A stretch of DNA of 64,000 bases, taken from NCBI GenBank assembly GCA_004194705.1, contig SADC01000460.1:52887-116886 (forward strand), read 5' to 3'. Below the pieces are notes generated by a model that ran no database searches, was not told the origin of the DNA, and saw only the letters and a list, made by a program, of their open reading frames with translations. The stretch comes from Ditylenchus dipsaci. Taxonomy: Eukaryota > Nematoda > Chromadorea > Rhabditida > Anguinidae. Shown in pieces: positions 13,698 through 23,931 of this stretch. Within the stretch, counting starts at the first letter, position 1, and each line of letters starts with the position of its first letter. A program made the translations under genes and the position numbers.

Positions 13698-15066
13698 ATG
13701 GCGGGTGTAGCCTTAAGAAGACTGATGACTGAGTACAAACGTAGGTGGCTCTTTGAGGTTTATGGTCAAAACTACACCAAAACAGAGTAGAAAGCAATCT
13801 GATGGAGTAAATTTTAAAAAGATTAAAAATACTAAAAATTTATCCACTAACCGGTTCTATATGCCGGATTGATCTATACACCCAGTTGGCTGTGATTGCT
13901 AGCCGTGGTGTAACTGTGGCTGAAGTTTGTCAGTCGATTGAGCTCATTGACTTCTTTATAACATTGCAACTTCGACTTTTGACATTTTAAACTATTTTTT
14001 TACTTTAGAGCTTTCTGTAAACCACCAGATGGAATAGTCGCAGGACCTGTGGACGAGGACAACTTTTTGAGTGGACTGTCTGATCACTGGACCGGAAGGC
14101 ACTGAGTTTGAAAATGGTGTATTTCCGGCCAAACTTATTTTCAACGAGGTTTTACCTAATTTTTAAAAATAAGTTATCAAATTTTATTTTAGGACTATCC
14201 TTTGAGTCCACCCAAGATGCAGTTATGTGCAACATTTTTCATCCTAACATATACCCAGATGGCCGTGTTTGCATTAGGTATTTTAATCTATAAACATTAT
14301 AATCTTGATTTGTATTTTTTAAATTCAGTATACTCCATTCTCCTGGCGACGATCCCACCGCTATGAAACAAGCGCAGAAAGATGGTCACCCGTTCAATCT
14401 GTAGAAAAAATCCTTATCTCAGTGTTGAGCTTGTTGGCAGAACCAAATGGTCAGTTTTTTTTAAAGGAGAGGAAAGCTGTTAAGGAGATAGTCTCGACAC
14501 GAAAGGATTACTCCATGTTTAAATGTGGTTTTAGAGCCATATTTTGTCGAAACTTGGTGTTGCAATGTCAGACAAACTTGTGCATAATTAAAAGTTAGAT
14601 TAGCATCATCAATATCAGAAATTTAAAATTCTTTCAAAAAAGAACTAAAAATTGAAATGAAAAAAGGGGGTAAACCCATCAAAAAGGTTGATGCATTTCA
14701 ATTTTAGGGTATTTTTTGAGGAATTTTGAAATTCTGATATTGATAATGCGGATCAAACTTTTAATTCTGCACAAGTCTGTTCGAGATTGTAACACAGAGT
14801 TGTTGACAAAATATGGCTCTAGAACACATTAGAAAAAACAAAATGGATAAATCCATTCGTGTCGAGACTATCTCCTTAACAGCTTTCACCCTCCCTTTAA
14901 GATTTTTATTGTAAATTCATAAAATATCTTTTTAGTAGAGAGTCCGGCAAACGTAGATGCAGCGAAAATGTGGCGGGAGGACAGACCTCAATTTAAAAAA
15001 ATAGCTGATAATTTGGTGCGAAAGACTTTGGGCTTGGTTGTTAAAAGTGAGAAAAAGCAAGTATAA
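13698..15066 (+). CDS. UBE2G2: ubiquitin-conjugating enzyme E2 G2 (Ubc7 type)
   Basis: An E2 enzyme that, in other eukaryotes, works with ER-membrane E3 ligases in ER-associated degradation. Exons: 13698-13740, 14009-14148, 14193-14278, 14329-14449 and 14936-15066. It begins [14 protein letters not shown], then [39 protein letters not shown] and [13 protein letters not shown], which contains the catalytic Cys. It continues HSPGDDPTA, the acidic loop characteristic of the G2/Ubc7 class, then [15 protein letters not shown] and [19 protein letters not shown] to RKTLGL. About nine extra residues (VVKSEKKQV) follow the usual end. One-base gaps near 14019, 14070, 14080, 14222 and 14363 break the frame. 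Intron 4 hosts a MITE. It is tail-to-tail with the SLC19 gene. Confidence 0.93.
14461..14900. mobile_element. long-TIR MITE in UBE2G2 intron 4
   Basis: Left TTAAAGGAGAGGAAAGCTGT followed by TAAGGAGATAGTCTCGACAC; right end the inverse, finishing CACCCTCCCTTTAA. The interior is also partly palindromic (AGAAATTTAAAATTC / GAATTTTGAAATTCT). The terminus TTTAAAGGnnGG is shared with the tRNA-like foldback families. A lone TIR fragment (GTGTCGAGACTATATCCGT) recurs near 62766. Confidence 0.7.
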
Positions 15067-15455
15067 TATCTTCTTTTGTTGGGTCGATTTTGTGTATAAA
15101 AATTCTGGGTGAATTAATAAGGCTAGAGAATAGCGCACAAGTTAGAACAAGAACTGAATCTTTGGAAAAAGTTATAACAAGAACCAAAATCCGGTGTCAT
15201 ACACACCCCCACCCCCGGCTCACTTATTGTTGAAAATGTTTTGGTCACATATTTTTGACAAAAGTTGAGGAATATACTTTTGTTGGTTTGGACTGAATTC
15301 TTTGCTGCCAACATCAGCATGCTTCACATTGCAAAAAATAGAGCATTGCAAAAAAAAATTGCAAAAAAAGATTATGGCACTGGCGCAAAAACTCTTTAAC
15401 AGTTTATTTTTTACGCTAAATTATATGAGAAAAGACACTAATAAGACAACCTGCG
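15067..15455. other. convergent intergenic spacer
   Basis: Between the UBE2G2 stop (+) and the SLC19 stop (-). It is AT-rich with AATTAATAAG-type sequence that may hold both polyadenylation sites. No repeat or gene recognised. Confidence 0.4.
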
Positions 15456-17442
15456 CTAAAGCTGTGCAAAATTTTCTTGCCTCACTTTTTCTTGAGCACG
15501 GCTTCCCAAACAAAATATTGCTAGGAACAGCAGGGCAATGCAAAAGTGATAGTAGGAGTAAACCACAAACTAAAAAGACCTGAAAATTTCTTCACTCTTC
15601 AACATTCAAGCAATATACCTGTGTTCGAATGGGAGGTGCCAGTCCCCGACCATCGACTACAGCGAAAGTTAAGCAGTTTGTAGGGCTAGTGAGGCGAACA
15701 TATTCAGCCAAAAACAAAACCATCGAATTGGCTGCAATGCTACAGGCAATGTTGAATCTAAAATCATAATTAACTTTAATATGGGAGTATTAACTGACTG
15801 AGCTATGGTAATCATGCATTGGAAAAATATTCGAAAGACAGCAAATCCAGCGTACATAACATAAATATTCTTTGTTGTGGACATGACCAACAGAATTGCA
15901 AATTCAGTGAAGGCAGCCAGGGTAAGCAAATCTCGCCCATTTGTCCCAGTCCACTGTGGGTGTTCGCAGGCTGAGAAGTGTTACGGCAGCTGAAAATAAC
16001 TAATATTGAAGTTATATGAATCAAAACTCACAAAGCAGTGGAATAGCCCCTTCCACGAATCCATTGTAGACTTTTGCGTTATGCACATCTTTTTGAGCTT
16101 CTCCCAGAGAGATTGAATGTAGTTGCCCACCTGCCCAAATGCAGTCTCTACTTATTGATATTTTTGTAGAAAGGTACCTGTAAATTTCCACAACTGGTCA
16201 AACACTTCAAACACGACTATCACCGAAAATGGTTCGCACATGCAAAGAAAATTCTCTGAATCGACCAGTAACAAATTCGCAGTATGTGTTAGGCAGTGAT
16301 TTTTGCAGGGCTGAGGATTCATCTGCATTTCTAAAAAAAGTTTTTAGAGCCATTTATGTTTTAAAAAGTTGCTTTGATGGCGCAGTGCGTAAGTTCTCGC
16401 GTTTTTTGGCCCAAAATGATGTTTTTTTTGGTGTTGCAGGTTCAATCTCACGTAGTGGCAGACTATTTTTTTTGGCATGTTTAGCCAGTTTAGAGATGAT
16501 TTGGGTCGCTGATTCCGAATCTGGCGTCAAAAAAGTCTAATTACCTCTAAACTGGCCAAACAAGCCAAAAAAAAAAAGTGTGCCACCACGTGGGATTGAA
16601 CCTGCAACACTAAAAAAGACCATTTTTGGCCAAAAAAACAACGCAAACGCTTACGCACTGCATCATGGTAGCCACTTTTTCAAACCTAATTGCCCCCCCC
16701 CTTTAACTGTAGTTAATGAAAAAATTAATAGCTCACTTGTAAGTTGAGTTATCACTTCTCTCCAATGCACAAATGGCAATGCGACGGCGAAAATAGCGTC
16801 AGTGATACACTTGCCAAGGAAATGTAGTTCAGTGTCAACAAGTCTCCCCAATCAAACATAATGACCAATTGGAGAAGAAATAAGCCAGGCATTTGCCGGC
16901 CTGCAAGGCTGCCCTCGTCCAGACTGTCACACTAAAATAATTTTGCCATGTTTTTTCTTCAAAACGCACACTCTCTAAAAACTCAACCTGCTTTTTAAAG
17001 CCAGGGCTATTTCTCATTCACAATACCAAGATTTTTAGGAGGTTAAAATTTTCTTACTCACCTAGCATACTTGCTTCGGTCCACTTTAACATAGACATAT
17101 GCAAAATAGGCGACTTCAGTGGCCGTTGCAAAGCCATAAATCACTTGTCAACCTGCTGGAAAAAACTCCCTTGCCGAAGATCAGCGACAGCCAGACGGCT
17201 ATATAGCTAAAGCTTTCCAATATAAGTACAGGCTTGTAGAGGAGAACATCAGCCAGAAGAAGGACTGGTACTAAGAAGACCAAATAGCTGTAAGTCCAGT
17301 AAGGATAAACCTCAGCATTCAGAACGGCCCCACTGATGTTCAAGTAGTTTTGCTGATAGCGATATAAATATGGTTCACTCGGCTTGAACTCTTTCAGCAT
17401 CCCATAGGTGCATAAAATCAACACAGTCAACCACCACTTCAT
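15456..17442 (-). CDS. SLC19-family folate/thiamine transporter
   Basis: A twelve-helix plasma-membrane carrier of the reduced-folate/thiamine family. Six exons on the minus strand: 17442-17062, 16931-16737, 16147-16032, 15989-15799, 15757-15619 and 15569-15456. It starts MKWWLTVLILCTYGMLKEFK followed by PSEPYLYRY, the family's TM1 motif. Then come YSYLVFLVPVLLLADVLLYK, GFATATEVAYFAYVYVKVD (TM4), WTRAALQAGK, TLNYISLAS, GQVGNYIQSLWEKL, VYNGFVEGAIPLL, TTKNIYVMYAGFAVFRIFFQ, FAVVDGRGLAPPIRTQ and a last exon FVVYSYYHFCIALLFLAIFC with a short charged tail. Single-base gaps break several exons. Intron 2 contains a tRNA-like foldback. Folate and thiamine subtypes cannot be told apart here. Confidence 0.88.
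16349..16706. mobile_element. tRNA-like palindromic foldback, copy in SLC19 intron
   Basis: Both arms carry a tRNA-like unit pointing inward. Left: box A-like TGGCGCAGTGCG and box B-like GGTTCAATCTC. Right, inverted: GGTTCAATCCC with GCAGTGCGTAAGCGTTTGCG. The centre is TTTGGGTCGCTGATTCCGAA with flanking inverse CTAGAGGTAATTAGAC-type arms. The right end is CCCCCCCTTTAA. Confidence 0.7.
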
Positions 17443-18499
17443 TTAAAAATATAATTTCTTGTTAATATGCTCAATAAAAAACAAGAAATTGTGAAGAAAA
17501 ATATGCAAAATTAAAAAGTAGGCAACGAACATCTGAATAGATCAATGTTCACTACATCACTGACCAAAAGACATAGGGATGATAGGCTAAGCAAAATGCT
17601 ACACATCTATAAGTGAAACAAATGACCTATGAAACATAAAAGCACATTTTCATAAAAAACGTTTTTTTGATATAATCAGATAATCAAGACAAAATCCCTT
17701 TGAATCATTTGCGCAAATGAACATATAAATTAAATTTGTCTCCATAAAATTTTGTTAATTTTTTTTAAATTGCATAGCATAAAAAACAAAATATATCTTT
17801 TACTTGCGGTTCTGAACAACAAATAAATTTAAAATACTCAAAAATAGATAAAAATAGGAGCACTTGAACCTGAAAAAAAATTCTGTAATTTTTCCGACCA
17901 TTGGTCGCTCAGGGCAAAAAGTCAAATTCGGTCAAAAAAAAATTCTCGCTCAGGTTTTAATTTAGCCTGAAAATGCTTTTGTTATTTCCAAGCTTGTTTC
18001 CTGCGATGATATTTTCCGCTGAATTTTAATCTTTAATGTTCATTTCAGCAATAATATGCAAGAATGAGAATATGGCTGTTTACAAACCGGCTTGCTATTG
18101 TATAAATTTGAAAACAGATCGTCGTTTCTTTTAACTGTTTCTTGAATTAGGCTTTTGCCCTCGCCTATTTATTGTTTTGGTCAATCTCCATGATTTGTTG
18201 TATAATTAGCTCTTCCGATATAAAACCTCGAACCAATGACGCAAAATCCAAAATTTTCTTTTTTTCTCAATTGGAAAATTTACCAAAAAATCTAGACTTT
18301 GTTCACAAGAAGGCTATTTTTTATTTAAAAAATACCGCAGTCACAAAAAGTCTTGGTCAATTTACTAGAGCTATAAGCTGGTTTCTATGAGCGATGGCTT
18401 ACTGTTGATAGTTTTAACAAATCGATTGATCAACTAATGGCTTATCTTGTCATCGGATCCAGCGGTTGGCTAGTGTTGTGTCTCTTTTGTCTTAGTCTC
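17443..18499. other. no gene seen
   Basis: AT-rich upstream region of the SLC19 gene (-) and of the oxidase (+). No supported coding frame and no recognised repeat. Confidence 0.4.
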
Positions 18500-18502
18500 T
18501 CC

Positions 18503-18585
18503 GTGGAGGTGGAGGCGTAGTGTATTATTGGCAGCGCGTTGGCCCGGTAATCCAAAAAAGCTGGTTCAATTCCAGCCACCACCAT
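18503..18585 (+). repeat. tRNA-like sequence
   Basis: A GGTGGAG start and CACCACC end can pair at six of seven positions. The T arm GCTGG-TTCAATT-CCAGC is perfect. The D and anticodon arms (GGCGTAGTGTATTATTGG, GCGTTGGCCCGGTAATCC) are distorted, with an A-run in the variable region. It is probably a decayed tRNA or the tRNA head of a SINE rather than a working gene. Confidence 0.45.
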
Positions 18586-18978
18586 TTTCCGCTGGACAAT
18601 AAATTCCATAACAGCTACAAAAAGAGCAATTAGCCGGTCTGAAAAAGCAACATATCGCAGTTTTGCAGTGTCGAATTTTCTCTAAAACTAGATTACTTCA
18701 CATATTTTATTGCAAGTTTTTTTGGTTCACAAGCTTACACGAGAAAGAGCGCCGAGGAAAACACGGATAGATAACTGTCCCTAATCAATATTTATGTGCA
18801 TGTAATTGGTTCCTTGGCCAAACAATGCGTTAATTTGGGTTCAGTATATAATAAATTGTATTGTGCACACCCAAAACTACTGATAAACGTCCAAAATTCT
18901 TTTTGTCTTTATTTTCAGTTTGTTTTCTAATATTTTGAAAATATAGGAAATACGGTAAAACATTCAAAAAAATTTATT
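18586..18978. other. oxidase upstream region
   Basis: No gene or repeat recognised. The oxidase's true start is uncertain and its 5' UTR may lie here. Confidence 0.35.
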
Positions 18979-21900
18979 ATGAGCCGCCAGCCGATTCAAG
19001 AATTGCAATTATTGGTCAAGGAGTAATTGGGATCTCAACTGCTTTGGCTATAAAAGAAGAATTTCTTCTGCTCAAGTAAGCAAGTTTTTAGATATCAAGC
19101 ATTTTGCACTTTTCTAGTTGACTATTTTCGGCGATCGCCCTTTTAAAGATACTTGCAGCTACGGACCGGCTGGATTGTGGGGCCCTCATTATGAGCATAA
19201 AGAGAACAGGTAAATTTAAAGAAGTAACAGATGTAACTACAGTTTATATATTTCATTCAAGAAAATGGGCAGAAATATCATTCAACAGATTTGCCAAGTT
19301 GCAAAAGAGTTTAGTCCAGAGACTACTGGGTCACACTTGTTTCTGGATACTTGGAATCAGACAACAAAGAAGACATTGAAAAAGAGGCTAGTATTTTGGA
19401 TGTATAATTTCAGGTCCCATACTACATATTGAATATTTTTTGCTTCAATGCCCGGCTTTTTAGGTCGAAACTGAAAAATGCCGGTTTTTGACTGAAAAGT
19501 TTTCGAAAAGAGAAAAGCTCAATAACGCCTGATATTTGAACTTTTTTTTGAAAGTGATAATACTGATAATGATAATAATATAATACAGTTTTTAGATATC
19601 AAGCTGTAGTTAACTGTAACTGTACTATAAGCTGATTGTGATTCCATTTTCTAACGGCGCACCCTTGCTGCAACATCTTTGCAAAAGCGTTTAGGTATGA
19701 AGCAAGTCGAGCAAGTAAAATAACTTGATTCATACTTTTACTTTTTGTGGTATATTTTGCAAAGATGTTGCAACAAATGAAAACCAGAGTCGCAGAGCTA
19801 CCTGATAGTGCTATCACTAAAAGAAAGAAGACAGCTTTCAGCTAAAATAGTGGGTCAGCCAGTGATCAAGTGTGTTTTTGGGCCCAACAACGCACTTTCA
19901 CTGAGAGAGCGCACACTGCTTCCCGAAGGGAAAACCTATAAATTTCACTTTTTTACTATATTTACTATATAGGAGTAGATATCAAAAAATAAGATATAAA
20001 CATAGGTGAAGAACAAGCCTATTGTCAAAAAAGGCTTAAATTTGTTTGCTTTATAAAAATAGAATTTTTCAGGAAAGGCTTGTTTCAAACGTAGCCTACA
20101 ACTTCAAGTGGTTAAAAGAAGCGGAAGTGAATTGCTGTTATCCAATAAACAAAGGTAGAGTTTGATTTGAGTAAACAGTCCACTCTCCCTTCAAAATGCA
20201 CAGTAGTGACCGACGTTTGGTATATTTAAAATCAAACATACATTAAATCTATAATTCTATGAAAAATTTCAAGAGTCAACTGTACTACAGTCGACTCTGG
20301 ATTTAGCATTTCCAAAAAATTAGTTCCTGTCTGTAGTTAAAATTTTTTATCTTAATTTTTAAAAATTTTTGCTGAAGCTCATGCTTCAGTCTAGTCCGAA
20401 GTATCGCAAGGATTCCGATTTTGCTGTTATTGTGTTTGAGAAACACAATAATTTTGCCATTTAGATCCGCAACGCTTGATATAGCATCCCTTTTCTGGAT
20501 TTTGCAGATGCTATACCAAGCTTTGCAGATCTAAATGGTAAATTAGGGGTGTGGAATCGACCGGTTTTTCGGTCATTAGACCGGTCAAATGAGCAGTTAT
20601 TTGGTCATTTCCACTAGAATTGGTCATTTTTAACTATAGGTAAAATTATCGTGGTGAAATTATCGTTTTTTTTTCAAATTGGAATTTCGGACTGGGCTGC
20701 CGCATCAGCTTCAGCAAAAAATTAATATTTTGATTGACTCAAACATATATGGTGATTCAAATTTGGATACTTTTTTTCTTTCTTTGAGTACTTATCGCAC
20801 ACTAAAAATTTATGCGAATTTAAATTATGTACATTATTTCTCTCTAGACATGCGTGTCATTACACCTGTTATGCCGCAGAAGGTCGATTATATGTTCCCT
20901 GGATGGTTCGAAAATTGGAAAGCTACCCAAATGTCAATTTTCAGACCCTGAAAATAACTTCTATTCAAGATGTATGAACATGGACCATATTTTTGTTAAC
21001 AACTAAGATCATTTTAGTTCGTGAATAGCAGAGAGGGCAGTAATTTTGATGTTCTTATAAATTGTGCTGGTTTGCAAGGAGGCAAGCTAGCTGGAGATGA
21101 TGATACAGTGTATCCCATCCGTGGAGTTTTACTTGAGGTTATGAGCTTCACAGTATGGAACAAATGAAAATTTTTTAGGTGGATTTGCCATATCAAAAAC
21201 ATTTTCGTTTTAACTTGATCAAAAACAATTCTCTTGTACCAACTTATGTGATTCCGATGTGATTTTTTTTAACCATAACTGTTTTGGCCTATTTCAAAGT
21301 CAAATTGTAGGGTCAATTCAGTTCTTTTGGGAGGCCTCTTCCAACAAAATAGATCTGATTTGGAAATCACTGATGAAGACAGACAAGATATTTGGCGACG
21401 CAATGTGGAACTACAGCCTTCTTTACAAGTTTTTTAACATATACTTTTATAATAAATAAAACTAATTTGACGCTACTGGAATATACCTCTTCCAAAACAG
21501 CTACTGGATTATATCATGCCCAACAATTTTTAGAGAGCACCTAAAACCACCATTTTTGAAAAAAAATCTACAAAAGCCCTTGTTAGTATCGGCTAGGCCT
21601 AAACCTAAGTCTGCGGACCTGAGCCAAAGCCTTAAACTAAATTATTTGGAGGGGGGGGGATCGAGTAGGATATATTCCAGTAGCGTTTTTTTGCAAAGGG
21701 TATATTCCAATAGTCCCTAACTTGGCTCTATATGTGTTCACGGCCTCCCCAATAAAAAATTGACTAGGTCCCCGCTGTTGTTTTTTTCAAGAAATTTAAA
21801 ATTTTTTATATGGCTTAGACGCAGGAAAAATAAAGTATTTTTCAAAAAAAAAAATTTAAAAAAAATAGAGGACTAAGGCAAAAAGCTTTCAGTGGGCCCT

Positions 21901-23727
21901 CGAAAACATATAGAGCCACTAATTTAAGATATTTAAGAATTCAAATGAGAAAACACTATCAGAATGGTGCGGACTAAGACCAGGAAGACCAACAGTTCGT
22001 CTAGAGCATTGTATTTATGATACAGTGAAAAAAGAAAAAATTCATGTAAGGATTAATGATGGGACGGCAATTTTTTCTGTTCGCTAATTACTGTTTTTGG
22101 CCGCTAATTTTTTTCAACCTGTCAATTTCTTTGTTTTTTTGCATGATAGTTAAAATTTCGTTAAAACTATTCCACTAGAAATCAAAAAATAGGTAAACAT
22201 GATCTAGGTCAAAAATTGCATTGACGTCAGAATTCTTTTTTGTTAAAAAAATTAGTTATACATTATTATGTGTTTGAAAAAATGGCAGTACGATATTTGC
22301 GTCCATTTTTCAAACACAAAATAGTATGCTCCTAAAAATTTTGGCGAAAAATGCAAATTCTGACCGAAATTATCCTTTTTTATTTTTTAATTATAAGTAG
22401 AACTACCGTATTTCCTTTAATAGAGCATCCCCTTTAATACGAAATCGTGTTCTTGGCATTTTTTTTGATTCACTTTTTGTAGACTGATCTCAGACAAATT
22501 AGCGTATTTCCTCTAATTGCCGCCCGGGGCGGCAATTACAGTGCCTGTTAGATTTTTGAAATCCCTCGCAGGTACTTTTTACACAGCTTAAACAGTAAAT
22601 GAAAACACGAATTTCGAGCCACTTGAAGTTAGGGGGGGGCGGCAATTAGAGGAAATACGGTACTGTTCATTTTATAGTCAGTGAGATGAGCTACAAAATA
22701 GGTGGTAACAAGCCGGAGAAGAGTAATCAAAAAGTGGGTCAAAACACAACGCCACAAACGAGTTTTTCGAATTTAGGGGGTATTAGAGGAAATACGGTAT
22801 TTTAACAAATTTCAACTCTTATGCAAAAAGATAGAGAGCTTAAAAGACTTATTCTGCAATATTGAGTAAAAAGCTGTCTTTTTATCAAGTTTCCTCACAT
22901 CAAGCCATTAATTTAAGTACTTTTGAATAATTAAGGTCATCCACAATTATGGCCATAGCTCCAACGGCTTTACTCTAGGTATCTTTATTTTTATTGAAAA
23001 AAAAAAGGTTGGCGTTTATCTAAAGACTGCAAAAGGGAGGGTGAAAGGCATTTACATCGGTTGTCCGTATCTGGTCCCGCATGGAAATCGTTTTAATTCA
23101 AATTCAAACAGATTTGAAGGTTTCTGGTTCAAATCCTTCTGGTCGCGCACTCATTTTTCTGACATTTTTTCCGAGTTTGGTATCAAAATTATCCTAGGGC
23201 TCTTTAAAGCACAACAAAGAGAGATACACGACTAGTTGAGCTAAGTTAGAGCCTAAACCTAGGTAAGAATTATTTATACTAAAAATGATATGCATTAAAT
23301 AGTGAAATTAAGGCTGTTAATGACAACAAATCGATCCTAAAAATTATTTTAATCAATAAATTAATAATTTTCAGCCTTATTAAATATAGCGTTGATCTCA
23401 ATCACTAAAAAATTTTTTAAGTAAAATTTGTGGCCAGAGAGATTTGAATCAGCAACCTCCAAATCTGTTTGAATTTGAATTATAACGATTTCCATGCGGA
23501 CCAGATACGGACAAGAGATGTACCCTCCCTTTAACATTTTCGGCATCCTTACGATATTTCCGATATTTTTGGGTGAAAAAATAGACTTGAAGAGGTGGCT
23601 TTAAATCAAATGTCAACTGTATTATAATTTTTATTTGTCTATAACTTTTTTTTGATGTTTAGCTTGGGGCTGTGCGCAAGATGTTGTCAAAATGGTTGCT
23701 GGCATTTTTGGACCAAGTAAATCTTGA
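18979..23727 (+). CDS. D-aspartate / D-amino-acid oxidase
   Basis: An FAD-dependent oxidative deaminase of D-amino acids, usually peroxisomal. Exons as read: 18979-19075, 19118-19209, 19262-19390, 20073-20154, 20848-20971, 21018-21137, 21179-21258, 21311-about 21427, about 21941-22050, 22936-22978 and 23663-23727. The FAD dinucleotide motif IAIIGQGVIGISTALA is at the N-terminus. Then FGDRPFKDTCSYGPAGLWGP, YAAEGRLYVPWMVRKLESYP, VLINCAGLQGGKLAGDD, TVYPIRGVLLEV, RQDIWRRNVELQPSL, WCGLRPGRPTVRLEH, NYGHSSNGFTL and WGCAQDVVKMVAGIF. It ends GPSKS, a weak variant of the SKL peroxisome signal. Several residues fit D-aspartate oxidase better than D-amino-acid oxidase, but the choice is an inference. One-base gaps occur in the first, third and fifth exons. 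Intron 1 is only 42 nt. Confidence 0.88.
21467..21720. mobile_element. MITE in oxidase intron
   Basis: Left GACGCTACTGGAATATACCTC; right GGTATATTCCAATAGTCC, with a second internal TATATTCCAGTAGCG. Interior degenerate GGCCTAAACCTAAGTC telomere-like units and a G-run. A member of the GGCGCTAC/GTAGCG group. Confidence 0.55.
22406..22797. mobile_element. two nested CCGTATTTC-family MITEs
   Basis: The outer element is CCGTATTTCCTTTAATAGAG ... GGTATTAGAGGAAATACGG with TA at both ends. A second, 22501-22660, has CGTATTTCCTCTAATTGCCG ... CGGCAATTAGAGGAAATACGG and sits inside it. The subterminal arms of the two differ (AGAGCATCCCC versus TGCCGCCC). Confidence 0.65.
23031..23534. mobile_element. second tRNA-like palindrome family (two arms)
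   Basis: The left arm is GGGAGGGT...TGTCCGTATCTGGTCCCGCA then ATGGAAATCGTTTTAATTCA and box B-like GGTTCAAATCC. The right arm is the inverse and ends ACCCTCCCTTTAA. The arms are about 130 bp and the spacer about 230 bp. It lies in the last intron of the oxidase. A half copy is at 36880-36995. Confidence 0.65.
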
Positions 23728-23931
23728 AGCCAAAATCGTCAAGCAAAACTCAGAAGCATTTTTCAGTTTTCAATAAAAATTTATTTGTTACATGAAAAAT
23801 AAATTGAATCTTTAAATTCCATTATACTACAAAATATCTAGTGTAAATAAATTAGACTTTGAGATGAAAGACACTGGATGAGCTTTAAAAATGAGAAATT
23901 TTTCAGAATGAAAGATTTTGACATACAGAAA

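Noticed and set aside
13860..13960. Extra coding exon between UBE2G2 exons 1 and 2
   Set aside because: A short open stretch ([20 protein letters not shown]) looks protein-like, but it has no counterpart in UBE2G2 and no partner exons.
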